Assembly (NCBI RefSeq): GCF_904846065.1
Contig: NZ_CAJGZV010000001.1
Coordinates: 372,001 to 436,000, forward strand
Origin: Psychrobacter immobilis
Lineage (GTDB): Bacteria; Pseudomonadota; Gammaproteobacteria; Pseudomonadales; Moraxellaceae
Direction: 5' to 3'
DNA length: 64,000 nucleotides
A program made the position numbers and the translations under genes. This document shows positions 10,792 through 19,700 of this stretch, one piece after another. Under the pieces are notes generated by a model, which saw only the letters and a program-made list of their open reading frames with translations, was not told the DNA's origin and searched no databases. How positions within the stretch are numbered: position 1 is the first letter of the stretch; every line of letters starts with the position of its first letter.

Positions 10792-11988
10792 ATGAGGCCT
10801 GCTGTCATTATGACCAATCACTCTTTGCCCGCTGTCGCTACAGAATCACCAAAAATCGCTATCATTGGTGGTGGTTTGACGGGGCTGTTTACCGCTACAT
10901 TATTAGAGCGCGCCTTTGCTCAAAACATAGCACAAGATAGTGCGCAAAGACCCTTACCGCCAATTACTGTCTTTGAAAAGTCACGTAGTGTAGGGCGTTT
11001 AGCCACTCGATATCGTACTGATAGCCACACTGGCAAAAACTGGCAATGGGCATTTGGGGCACAATTTTTTACGGCCAAGACGGCAAGTTTTAAGCAATTC
11101 ATTACGCCTTGGTTAGAGACGGGATTGCTACAGCCATGGTGCGCGCAGGTGATCGATTTAACACCAGCGAATCATGATACTCAATCGCCTGATATTTACA
11201 TCAAAGAGCAATGGAACACCACGCAAGCCCGCTATATTAGTACGCCAAAAATGACCAGTTGGGGACGTACACTGGCTGATGAGTTGCAGTACAGCACCAT
11301 AAAATTTAAAACCCGCGTTGCGCCATTGGCTCAATTTGACAGGTCTATAGCGGCAAAGGTTGATAAAAAAACTGAGCTATTTGACGAAACTGGTGCGAGT
11401 CTAGGTCACTTTCACTGGGTGATATGTACCGCGCCTAATGGTCAGACCATAGAGCTAATGGCAGAGAGCGGCTTTGCTGAGCAAGCCAAGATTTCTAAGC
11501 CAACAATGCTGGCGTGCTATACGCTGATGTTAGGATGGGATAATTTTGATACATTACCAAAAATGTTAAGCGCTCAAGCAGCGCCACGCTGGGATGTGGC
11601 TTATCTGAATAACTCTATACTCGATAGAATATTTATCGAGCATCAAAAACCTGCTCGCGATGACCTGCTACCCAGTGTCACTATTCATGCGCGCAACGAT
11701 TGGTCAGAGCAGCATGTCGATGACGATATGGAGACGATTAAAGTGCAGTTATTAATAGCTGCCAAGCAAGCATTGAATTGGAATGATGAACATGCTCCTA
11801 GCCAAATAGATTGCCATCGTTGGCGTTATGCCGCCACTGTCACTGATAGTGATAAAGAAGTATTAGGCATCTTGATAGACGAGTCTCATCAATGGATTGT
11901 CAGTGGTGATTGGTGCGGACAAGGCAATATCGAAAGTTGCTATCAAATGGCGCAACAGACGGTTGAGGCAATTAACAAAGCAAAATAA
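10792..11988 (+). CDS. Renalase-like FAD/NAD(P)-binding amine-oxidase-family protein
   Basis: A 398-residue protein with an N-terminal Rossmann FAD loop (IAIIGGGLTGLF), the VFEKSRSVGRLATRY segment that contacts FAD, and a C-terminal GDWCGQGNIESCYQM closing the FAD site. This is the renalase-like branch of the flavin amine oxidases. Bacterial renalases re-oxidise isomeric dihydro-NAD(P) forms; that role is a family inference. Two starts are possible: ATG 10792 (used here, weak ribosome site) and ATG 10810, which has TGAGG 12 bases upstream. It lies on the same strand as the MgtC-like gene 78 bases downstream. Confidence 0.72.
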   Translation: MRPAVIMTNHSLPAVATESPKIAIIGGGLTGLFTATLLERAFAQNIAQDSAQRPLPPITVFEKSRSVGRLATRYRTDSHTGKNWQWAFGAQFFTAKTASFKQFITPWLETGLLQPWCAQVIDLTPANHDTQSPDIYIKEQWNTTQARYISTPKMTSWGRTLADELQYSTIKFKTRVAPLAQFDRSIAAKVDKKTELFDETGASLGHFHWVICTAPNGQTIELMAESGFAEQAKISKPTMLACYTLMLGWDNFDTLPKMLSAQAAPRWDVAYLNNSILDRIFIEHQKPARDDLLPSVTIHARNDWSEQHVDDDMETIKVQLLIAAKQALNWNDEHAPSQIDCHRWRYAATVTDSDKEVLGILIDESHQWIVSGDWCGQGNIESCYQMAQQTVEAINKAK

Positions 11989-12066
11989 TGGCCAAGTTTA
12001 CTTAGCGACTGCGCTATCCGAAACTGGACTTTAAGGGTGTTTTCTTAATATGAAAAGGTGATAACG

Positions 12067-12495
12067 ATGTTTGGATTCGACATAGATTTAGAGCTGATGG
12101 GCTATCATTTTTTCCAGTTGGGCATCGCCTTTGTATTGTCATTACCGATTGCTCTTAATCGTGAGATGAAAGACAACGGCGCGGGGTTAAGGACGTTTCC
12201 ACTGGTAACCATTGCTTCATGCGCGTTTATGTTGGTTGGTATGGATATTTATGATGCTACTGGTGAAGCGAGAATCATGTATGCCATCATCACAGGTATG
12301 GGATTTATCGGTGGTGGGGCGATTTTTAAAAATGAAAAAGGCTCAAAGGGCACTGCCACTGCAGCGAGCTTATGGAATACAGGTGCCATCGGTATTTCGG
12401 TGGCTTACGGTCGTTATGAGATTGCCATTATATTATCGGTCGTTGGTTTTTTGATTTTGCAATTCTCAGAGCCCTTTAAAGTTAAAAAACACTAA
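12067..12495 (+). CDS. Small MgtC/SapB-family membrane protein
   Basis: A 142-residue integral membrane protein with four or five hydrophobic segments. It carries the MgtC/SapB signatures: LSLPIALNRE near the N-terminus, AGLRTFPLVTI, and GMGFIGGGAIFKN followed by GTATAASLWNTGAIG. It lacks the C-terminal cytoplasmic domain of virulence MgtC and so resembles the short SapB/YhiD type. I choose ATG 12067 because AAAGG sits eight bases before it, rather than the GTG at 12058 that overlaps this ribosome site. Its role is not established; Mg2+ homeostasis or inhibition of the F-ATPase is known only for true MgtC. Confidence 0.85.
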   Translation: MFGFDIDLELMGYHFFQLGIAFVLSLPIALNREMKDNGAGLRTFPLVTIASCAFMLVGMDIYDATGEARIMYAIITGMGFIGGGAIFKNEKGSKGTATAASLWNTGAIGISVAYGRYEIAIILSVVGFLILQFSEPFKVKKH

Positions 12496-12554
12496 GCGAT
12501 GGGTGCGACGAGTTAACCTGCATATACACTTAAATACTAAAGAGACTATAAATC

Positions 12555-12590
12555 AATACTATATAGTATTTCTATATCTATATGATATAG
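12555..12590. promoter_or_regulatory. Two adjacent palindromes before the first small paralogue
   Basis: A perfect 16-bp palindrome (AATACTATATAGTATT, 12555-12570) is followed one base later by the inverted repeat CTATATC-TATAT-GATATAG (12572-12590). They end 38 bases before the ATG of the 83-residue gene, where an operator or promoter would lie. A/T-rich palindromes can also be chance. Confidence 0.4.
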
Positions 12591-12628
12591 CAAGAAATCT
12601 ATAAATTGTTGAAAATAAAGGATAGTTT

Positions 12629-12880
12629 ATGAGTACCAGATTGAGAGGTAGTGGGCTGACTTGTGCCATGCTAGCACGAGGGGATAAGCAGGTTTTATGC
12701 GCGGTCAGTAATGAGAGCGACGAGCAAGCGATGGCTAGTATCGATAGCACTGAATATGATTCGCTAAGGCACATTATTTCTTTTGAAAATGATAAATTCT
12801 CCTGTAAAGAAGGCGTTGAATGGCAATGCGCCATACCAGTAAAAAAAGTAGAACTTTTTTATGATGATCTAAATCTATAG
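12629..12880 (+). CDS. Small protein of unknown function, paralogue 1
   Basis: An 83-residue protein that I do not recognise. It has no signal peptide or membrane segment. AAAGGA precedes the ATG at good spacing, so it is probably translated. Its nearest visible relative is the next gene (13004-13249): both begin xLRGSxLTxxML, share Cys24 in CAV, then SDExAM, a DS dipeptide, I(I/V)S(F/Y)xN(D/N)(K/R)FxC, a Trp, and A(I/V)P(I/V). By eye about 40% of positions agree. The conserved Cys and Trp suggest a compact fold. The pair is a tandem duplication. Confidence 0.7.
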   Translation: MSTRLRGSGLTCAMLARGDKQVLCAVSNESDEQAMASIDSTEYDSLRHIISFENDKFSCKEGVEWQCAIPVKKVELFYDDLNL

Positions 12881-12958
12881 CCGCTTATAACTGAAAATTT
12901 GTGTATTAATTTGTAATACTTTAATTGAAAATAAAGCTACCCAAATTGCTAAGAAACA

Positions 12959-12974
12959 GTTATATTCGTATAAC
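12959..12974. promoter_or_regulatory. Short palindrome before the second small paralogue
   Basis: GTTATA-TTCG-TATAAC is a perfect inverted repeat with a four-base centre, 29 bases before GTG 13004. Its position mirrors the palindromes before the first paralogue, although the sequence differs. Confidence 0.35.
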
Positions 12975-13003
12975 ATAATATACAAAATAGTACGAAGTTA
13001 GAG

Positions 13004-13249
13004 GTGAATATAGTGCTTAGAGGAAGTGAGCTGACTCGTGTAATGCTTGAGCATGGCTGCCATGAGATATGGTGTGCGGTAGATGATAATAGTGATGAAG
13101 AAGCTATGTGTGATCAAGATTCGAACGATTTTACTGCCCAAATCGTGTCTTATCATAACAACAGATTCTATTGTACTGCTGGTACTGCGTGGCTATTCGC
13201 TGTGCCAATTAAGATAACTGCGATGACACTGAGTGATGTAAAGCTCTGA
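13004..13249 (+). CDS. Small protein of unknown function, paralogue 2
   Basis: An 81-residue protein paralogous to the preceding gene; see that entry for the shared residues. Starting at GTG 13004 aligns its N-terminus residue for residue with paralogue 1 and has GAAG six bases upstream. GTG 13013 is an alternative with GAGG eight bases upstream, giving 78 residues. It carries one extra Cys (Cys19) and lacks three residues in the middle relative to paralogue 1. It is followed by a clear terminator. No known domain is recognised. Confidence 0.68.
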   Translation: MNIVLRGSELTRVMLEHGCHEIWCAVDDNSDEEAMCDQDSNDFTAQIVSYHNNRFYCTAGTAWLFAVPIKITAMTLSDVKL

Positions 13250-13299
13250 ATACCTTTCTTTGTCTTATTAAGCCATCGCCGCTTCATTATTTGTATTAT

Positions 13300-13326
13300 A
13301 AAAACCCACCTTATGGTGGGTTTTTC
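13300..13326 (+). terminator. Intrinsic terminator after the small paralogue pair
   Basis: AAAAACCCACC pairs with GGTGGGTTTTT across a TTAT loop: eleven base pairs ending in a T run. Confidence 0.9.
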
Positions 13327-13410
13327 CTTATAAGCAATATGCCACTTCTTAGATTATTGCTCAAACGATACAGATTTTTGCAAATGGTTATACTTGTATA
13401 TAACAAAAAC

Positions 13411-13550
13411 CTTTAACTAAGCATAAATTGTAGGCAAAAAAAGAGCCCACAGAGGAGGAACTGTGGGCCGAGGAAAACTGATCGTGTAAAGGAACTACAG
13501 AGGCAGTGGTTGTGACCTATTGTTATTATGAGTTTTTCTATATTAACTAA
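13411..13550 (+). ncRNA. Possible structured or CsrA-binding small RNA
   Basis: In a 780-base gap without a gene there is an eight-pair G/C-rich hairpin GCCCACAG/CTGTGGGC (13445-13468) whose eight-base loop is AGGAGGAA. Two more GGA motifs follow (GAGGAAAA, AAAGGAAC). GGA in hairpin loops is what CsrA/RsmA-sequestering RNAs display. A possible promoter (TTGCAA, 15-base spacer, TATAAC) lies at 13378-13404. I see no clear terminator, so the 3' end is arbitrary. Orientation and function are inferred. Confidence 0.27.
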
Positions 13551-13900
13551 TATTAGGGTGGTGGTGATTAATTCAATAACTGCATATATTTACTTACATA
13601 TTTAAGTGTACAAGTGTTTTTATCAGAATCGCTATCATAGCGCAATTGACAGCGGTTTGGCTATTTTGGTTACATGACATTACGTTTAGAGCTTATGAGA
13701 GAGAAAATTAACGTCATATTTCATCTCCAGTAGATGAGTCTTTTGGTCGTGTCATATCTAGCATTGAAAAATGCGTAGCAAAGTTTTGTAGTTGTATATG
13801 AAAGATTGATTAATTTTAATAGTCACTCCACTATAAAAATATTACTGCGTTAATCTCGCTTGAAATAGTAAAGATACATCTACAATCGGTTGCCTTGTGC

Positions 13901-13980
13901 TATTTTTAAATTCAACCGACTATTTTTAAATTCAACCGACTATTTTTAAATTCAACCGACTATTTTTAAATTCAACTGAC
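13901..13980. repeat. 20-bp tandem repeat, four units, upstream of pgsA
   Basis: TATTTTTAAATTCAACCGAC occurs four times head to tail; the last unit has one C-to-T change. The array ends 99 bases before the pgsA start used here. Spacers are absent, so it is not a CRISPR. Confidence 0.92.
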
Positions 13981-14079
13981 TATATCGATAACTGAATAGC
14001 TAAAGAGATGGCATGACGACCTGCGTGAAAAATGCTAAGCTATCTACCATTAATATGTTTATATAAAACTGGGTTTGCC

Positions 14080-14751
14080 ATGACTGAGAATACGCATTTG
14101 CATACGCAGGAGCCGCAAAATACCAAGAGTATTTTTAACTTGCCTAATAACCTTACTATCGCGCGGATTTTAATGATTCCGCTATTTGTCGCGATTGCTT
14201 ATTGGCCACCTGCTATGGGAATTGGCATGCCTGCCATCTCAGACAATGTGATTGCGCGGGTCGGCATGAGCGAATTTAGTGATAGCTTATTACGTCATTT
14301 ACTTTTGACTAGCGTTTTTATTATTGCAGCGATTACTGATTGGCTTGATGGATATTTTGCCCGTAAGCTTAATGTTATCTCAGCCTTCGGTCGATTTTTA
14401 GACCCTGTCGCTGATAAATTAATGGTAGCAGTAGCGCTTATTATCTTGGTGCAGTGGCATCCCAATATTATAATGGCGATTGCCGCTATCGTGATTATCT
14501 CACGTGAGATTGCGGTATCCGCACTGCGTGAATGGATGGCAGAGCTGGGCAAAAGTACCAGCGTGGCTGTCTCTTATGTGGGTAAGCTCAAGACAACATT
14601 TCAAATGGTGGCAATTACGGTGCTATTGCTCAACTGGGAATCACTTGAAATGATTGGTTATGTACTGATGGTTGCTGCCGTTATTTTGACTTTGTGGTCG
14701 ATGATGATTTATCTAAGAGCTGCTTGGCCGTACTTGAAGCAAAGTGGTTAG
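14080..14751 (+). CDS. pgsA: CDP-diacylglycerol-glycerol-3-phosphate 3-phosphatidyltransferase
   Basis: Inner-membrane enzyme that makes phosphatidylglycerol phosphate from CDP-diacylglycerol and glycerol-3-phosphate. The CDP-alcohol phosphotransferase motif D-G-x2-A-R-x8-G-x3-D-x3-D is complete in DGYFARKLNVISAFGRFLD plus PVAD. Before it stands NLPNNLTIARILMIP, the standard PgsA opening. From ATG 14080 it has 223 residues, about 40 more than E. coli, because of a polar N-terminal tail and an insert after the first helix. ATG 14032 is also possible but would add a weakly supported hydrophobic leader. It stands alone and ends in a terminator. Confidence 0.92.
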   Translation: MTENTHLHTQEPQNTKSIFNLPNNLTIARILMIPLFVAIAYWPPAMGIGMPAISDNVIARVGMSEFSDSLLRHLLLTSVFIIAAITDWLDGYFARKLNVISAFGRFLDPVADKLMVAVALIILVQWHPNIIMAIAAIVIISREIAVSALREWMAELGKSTSVAVSYVGKLKTTFQMVAITVLLLNWESLEMIGYVLMVAAVILTLWSMMIYLRAAWPYLKQSG

Positions 14752-14790
14752 GTATAAAGCCTTAACGTAAAAATGATAAAATTTAAATAG

Positions 14791-14825
14791 AAAACGTCAG
14801 TCGCATTTGCCACTGGCGTTTTTTA
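14791..14825 (+). terminator. Intrinsic terminator of pgsA
   Basis: Stem AACGTCAGT/ACTGGCGTT with a ten-base loop and T6. Its core is almost identical to the terminator of the next gene. Confidence 0.88.
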
Positions 14826-14965
14826 TGGTCTACTTAAAATGCTGCTGATGGTGTCAATTTGTCTTAGACATTGTTTGTATGGTTCATATATACTAAAAAT
14901 TAGTAAACAAAATACAAGAAATTTGCTAAGTTAGAACGAAACGTTATCTAGATAAGGAAATAGGT

Positions 14966-15721
14966 ATGACCTCATATCAGGCACAGTCAGGTGCGGCTGT
15001 ATTGGTACTGGCACTATTAACGGGGTGTTCCTCTGGCTCAAACATTCAGGAGCAATCATCCTCAACTATTCAAACAGAATCTATTGCAGAACGTTCTACT
15101 CAGGACGCAGCAGAATCAGAACGTTTGGGTACCAAATGGGGTGATGATGTCAACTCTGAAGTGACGACTGTTGATCTGCGCCGTACGAGTAGTGATCCGA
15201 TCGAGCAGATGCAGGTTCGTTATGCAGACAAAGCCTATGATGGACGTGCGGTAAATAGCATGTCGCTACTGGCGGGCAAGGTTGATTTTTCGATGGAAAC
15301 AGATACGGGTGCACTATCCCTTTATCGAGACTCGGGCAATTACTATGTCCAAGGTCAAGCGGGTCAGGCCTACCGTTTGGTATATCATAATAACAGCGCC
15401 AATACTTATGAAATCGTCGCTAGTGTCGATGGAATAAATGTCCTGAATGGTAGCGCTGCCAGCCGTTATGATAGTGGATATGTGCTAAATCCCAATGATG
15501 ATTTGGTGATTGAAGGCTTCCGCAAGAGTCAGAGTTCGGTAGCATCCTTTATATTTAGCAAGCCAGAGAGTGCCTATGCTGCTAATACCAGCTCTGGCTC
15601 TATCAATAACACAGGTATAATCGGTACGGCAGTTTATGGGCTATACGATCCTTCTAAGCCCAAGCCAGCGCAGCCACAGGCTTATCCAGCTGACAATGGC
15701 TATGCAAAACCACCACAGTAA
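14966..15721 (+). CDS. Predicted lipoprotein of unknown function
   Basis: A 251-residue protein with a hydrophobic signal and lipobox LLTGC (Cys21), so it is probably anchored in the outer or inner membrane. A Ser/Gln/Glu-rich linker follows. The centre (about residues 110-215) reads as a beta-rich domain with YRLVYHNNS, GINVLNGSAAS and DLVIEGFRKS, ending in GIIGTAVYGLYDP; I have a general memory of similar domains in uncharacterised proteobacterial proteins but cannot name the family. The C-terminus is Pro/Gln-rich. AAGGA lies seven bases before the ATG. Confidence 0.75.
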   Translation: MTSYQAQSGAAVLVLALLTGCSSGSNIQEQSSSTIQTESIAERSTQDAAESERLGTKWGDDVNSEVTTVDLRRTSSDPIEQMQVRYADKAYDGRAVNSMSLLAGKVDFSMETDTGALSLYRDSGNYYVQGQAGQAYRLVYHNNSANTYEIVASVDGINVLNGSAASRYDSGYVLNPNDDLVIEGFRKSQSSVASFIFSKPESAYAANTSSGSINNTGIIGTAVYGLYDPSKPKPAQPQAYPADNGYAKPPQ

Positions 15722-15754
15722 TGGTTATCAATAGATAATAGATAACACATAAAG

Positions 15755-15787
15755 AAACGCCAGTCGCATTTAGCCACTGGCGTTTTT
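15755..15787 (+). terminator. Intrinsic terminator of the lipoprotein gene
   Basis: AAACGCCAGT/ACTGGCGTTT, ten pairs, eleven-base loop, T5. It shares CAGTCGCATTT and CCACTGGCGTTTT with the pgsA terminator about 1 kb upstream. Confidence 0.88.
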
Positions 15788-15861
15788 GTATTCTGCTATT
15801 TTGCATTCAAATAACGGTTTCTTATAACGTTGCTAGTTCTTACAAGATCACTGAGTTTTTT

Positions 15862-16356
15862 TTATAAAGTCACTGAGTTATTTTCACCTAGATTCGTCGC
15901 TTTTTTGCCATCCATCACAGCAGCCGTGGTCATCTTAAACATGTTGACGACTGAACTACCACTTAGCCAATACTCAGCACCATGTGGTACGACTTTAATC
16001 AGCTGTATGTTTGGATCTTCTTTACCTTGCTCATAAAACGCATTATAGATCGGCGACCATAGCTCATCTAGTTTCTCTTGGTCTTCAACCAGTTCTGCTT
16101 TACCATTAATTGAGACATAGTCTTTTGCATCTTGGCTGACGTAGGCTAAGTTGACCTGTGGGTCTTTTTCAATATCTTTGACTGTTTCGGTGGTCTTGTC
16201 ACCGATAAACCAGATTTCTTTGGCACCGATACTGGTTTCGCTGGTGGTCATCGGGCAAGCATGTAGATGGTCTTCGTGAGTGCGAGTGGTCATCATGGCA
16301 AATTTAATGTCTTTTACCAGTTCTTGCACTTTATCGATATGGTCTTGTCTACTCAT
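15862..16356 (-). CDS. General-stress-protein-26-type flavin-binding split-barrel protein
   Basis: A 164-residue soluble protein of the pyridoxamine-5'-phosphate-oxidase-like split-barrel superfamily, closest to the general stress protein 26 group: FAMMTTRTHEDHLHACPM near the start, then EIWFIGDKTTETVKDIEKD and NLAYVSQDAKDYVSINGKA. Proteins of this group bind FMN or FAD and are linked to stress responses, but the reaction is not established. It is convergent with the lipoprotein gene and stands alone, with 283 bases before the next gene frame on the other strand. Confidence 0.85.
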   Translation of the reverse strand: MSRQDHIDKVQELVKDIKFAMMTTRTHEDHLHACPMTTSETSIGAKEIWFIGDKTTETVKDIEKDPQVNLAYVSQDAKDYVSINGKAELVEDQEKLDELWSPIYNAFYEQGKEDPNIQLIKVVPHGAEYWLSGSSVVNMFKMTTAAVMDGKKATNLGENNSVTL

Positions 16357-16693
16357 AGTAAATTTCCTTTTCTTTATAGTATTTGATTAATAGTTATGAA
16401 GTTTTTATTAGTTAGATTCTTATTTGTTAGTTTCTAGCTATCTAACAACTTGTGTTTAGAATACCGATAATCAGTGGTCTATTTATATAGGCTGCCAGTA
16501 ATACGATGTCAGCGTTTGTAAGGAATATAAGGGTTAAGTAAAAATTGTGACGATATGCTCTAAAGGTTTCTACGATGAAAAGAGAGTATGGGAAAAGTAA
16601 CGAATATTTTACTCACCTCAGATATTTCATGACTATTTAATGGTTCGTATCGGCAATTTATCTTGGTTTAGACCTGCTTATTACAGGGCTTCT

Positions 16694-16702
16694 TGTTATA
16701 AT
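16694..16702 (+). promoter_or_regulatory. Extended -10 promoter of purL
   Basis: TGTTATAAT is a perfect extended -10 element (TG, one base, TATAAT). Transcription would begin near 16709, about 50 bases before ATG 16760. It lies inside the upstream open extension of the purL frame, which argues that the extension is not translated. No good -35 is present, as is common for extended -10 promoters. Confidence 0.6.
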
Positions 16703-16759
16703 ACGCAGACCATTTACTTTGCATGGCAGAGATGCCTTGATCTTACGGATTATGCCTTT

Positions 16760-19700
16760 ATGATGACCATCGCCGGACAACCGTTTCTTACCGATTTTCA
16801 GACGCAGCAACTCATCAGTCAGTTCCAGCAAAAAACCGAGCTAAATGTCAGCCAAATCCATACCCAGCAAGTGTATGTGTTATCACGAGAACTAGAAGGT
16901 GATGAGCATAAAAAAGCGCTAGACTTACTTGCTGTCGACAGTAGCACTGTCCTTGAAGCCCCAAAAAGCAATCAATTACAAGTCATCGTTGGTCCACGTT
17001 TTGGCACGATTTCGCCATGGGCAAGTAAAGCGACTGATATCTTTAATAACTGTGAAATTGCGATCAATCGCGTTGAGCGTGTCGTTGTCTATACCATAAC
17101 AATCGATGGTGAAGTCAGTGAAAAGCTGTCTACTGCCGCTGAGCAGGTGTTGTTTGACCGTATGACGCAGAGCTTGGTCTATGACTTGAGCGATGTCAGT
17201 AAATTGTTCGACGATCAAGCGCCAGCATCACTGAATCATATCGATGTTATTGGACAAGGTCAGTCAGCGTTAGAAGCAGCCAACACCCAGTTTGGCTTTG
17301 CGCTATCTGTCGAAGATATTGACTATCTGATGAATGCTTATGTCAATGAGCTAAAACGCAATCCAACGGACGTTGAGCTGATGATGTTTGCACAGGCAAA
17401 CTCAGAGCATTGCCGTCATAAGATTTTTAACGCTGAATGGACAGTCGATGGCGAAGTACAGCCAAAGTCACTGTTCCAAATGATTAAGAATACTTATAAA
17501 GCCAATCCACAAGGTATCTTGTCAGCGTATAAAGACAATGCCGCGGTAATGGCAGGTTCTAACGGCATGCGTTTTTATCCTACCCCGACTGACGCGATGG
17601 ATGCCAATTCAATTCATCCTTATGGCTTTCATCAAGAAGAAATCGACATTTTAATGAAAGTCGAAACCCATAATCATCCAACCGCGATTGCCCCTTATTC
17701 GGGTGCGGCGACAGGTGCGGGCGGTGAGATTCGTGATGAAGGCGCGACTGGTCGTGGCGGTAAGCCAAAAGCAGGTCTAACAGGCTTTCATGTATCACAC
17801 CTACATATCCCAGAGCTCGCTGAAAAATGGGAGCAATCAGGTCAAGTAAGTACACAGGATTATGGTACGCCAGATCGTATGGCAACCAGCCTTGAAATTA
17901 TGACTGAAGCGCCACTCGGTTCAGCCAACTTCTCAAACGAATTTGGTCGTCCTAATCTATGTGGTTATTTCCGTAGTTTTCAGCTTGATACGTCAGCGGC
18001 AAAAGACGGCAGCCAAATGCGCGGCTATCATAAGCCAATTATGCTGGCAGGTGGTTATGGCAATATCAAACGCAACCTCATTGAAAAAAACACCATTCAG
18101 CAAGGTGATTTATTAATCGTCCTTGGTGGTCCTGCGATGCAGATTGGTCTAGGCGGCGGTGCGGCGTCTTCAGTCGATAGCGGTTCATTAGATGAAGGCT
18201 TAGACTTTGCCTCAGTGCAACGTGATAACGCTGAGATGGAGCGTCGCTGTCAGGAAGTTATCGATCGCTGCTGGGCCTTAGCTGGTAATGATATCGACTC
18301 TAGTAACAACAGCGCGGACGGTAACCCAATCGTCTCGCTACATGACGTCGGGGCAGGTGGTCTATCCAATGCGATGCCAGAATTGGTCAACGATCATGAG
18401 ATGGGTGCAGTGCTCAATCTACGTCACATTCCGTCGCTTGAGGCGGGTATGTCACCGATGGCGATTTGGTCAAATGAAGCGCAAGAGCGCTATGTCTTAG
18501 CGATTCGCCCAGAGAGCCAAGCCCAGTTTGACGCTATTTGTCAGCGTGAGCGTTGCCCGTATGCGATTTTGGGTACAGCGACCGAAATCCGTCAGCTTAA
18601 TGTCGCCGATGAATTGCTAGACGATCAGCCTGTCGATATGCCGATGCAAGTATTGCTCGGTGGTACGCCGCAGATGCAGCGTAGCTTTAACGTACAGGCA
18701 AACGAGTTGCCACCGCTTGAGCTTGGCGACGTCAATCTAGCTGAATCCATCAAAGATGTTTTACGTCATCCTACTGTCGCTAGCAAGTCATTCCTCATTA
18801 GTATTGGTGACCGCTCTATCACGGGTATGGTGGTGCGTGATCAATATGTTGGTCGCTACCAAGTCCCCGTCGCTGATTGTGCCGTTACCGCTTCAGGTCT
18901 TATAGCGTTAGATGGTCAGGTGATGACGGGTGAAGCGATGAGTGTTGGCGAACGTACGCCTGTTGCTTTGATTAATCCAAAAGCCTCAGCACGTCTGGCG
19001 GTTGGTGAAGCGATTACTAACATCGCTGGTGCGCGCATTGCACAGCTATCTGACATCACCATGTCAGCGAACTGGATGGCAGCCTGTGGTGAAGACGTTG
19101 AAGATGCGGTATTATTCGACGCTGTATATACCGTTGGTGAAGAGCTATGCCCAGCACTCGGTATCGCTATTCCAGTCGGTAAAGATTCGCTATCGATGCG
19201 TGCTAACTGGACGGATGAAGACGAGAGTGGCAGCACGGATAAATCAGTCGTTTCGCCAATGAGCTTGGTCATTACCGCTTTTGCGCCTGTTATTGACGTG
19301 GCAAAAACCCTAACGCCTGAACTTATTAACGGTGATAGCGCCTTCTACCGTATTGACTTATCTAGAGGTAAATTACGTCTAGGTGGCTCAATCCTTGCGC
19401 AAACGGCAAGTCAATTGGGCAATGAATGTCCTGACCTCGATAAACCAAGCGATTTAATCGATTTCTTCAACTTTATCCAAGCGGGCAACGCGCAAGGCGT
19501 CATCAGCGCCTATCACGATATCGGTGATGGTGGCTTGCTTGCAACGATTGCTGAGATGCAGTTTACCAGTCGTCAAGGTATCAAGCTGTCATTAACTGAT
19601 GATAACTTACTCGGTCAGCTGTTCAGTGAAGAGCTGGGTGCGGTCATCCAAGTCTTGCCTGAAAACGTCGCCGCATTAATGCAATTGGCAGAAGAATTTA

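Noticed and set aside
13901..13980. CRISPR-like appearance of the 20-bp repeat
   Set aside because: Units are directly adjacent without unique spacers and no cas genes are nearby.
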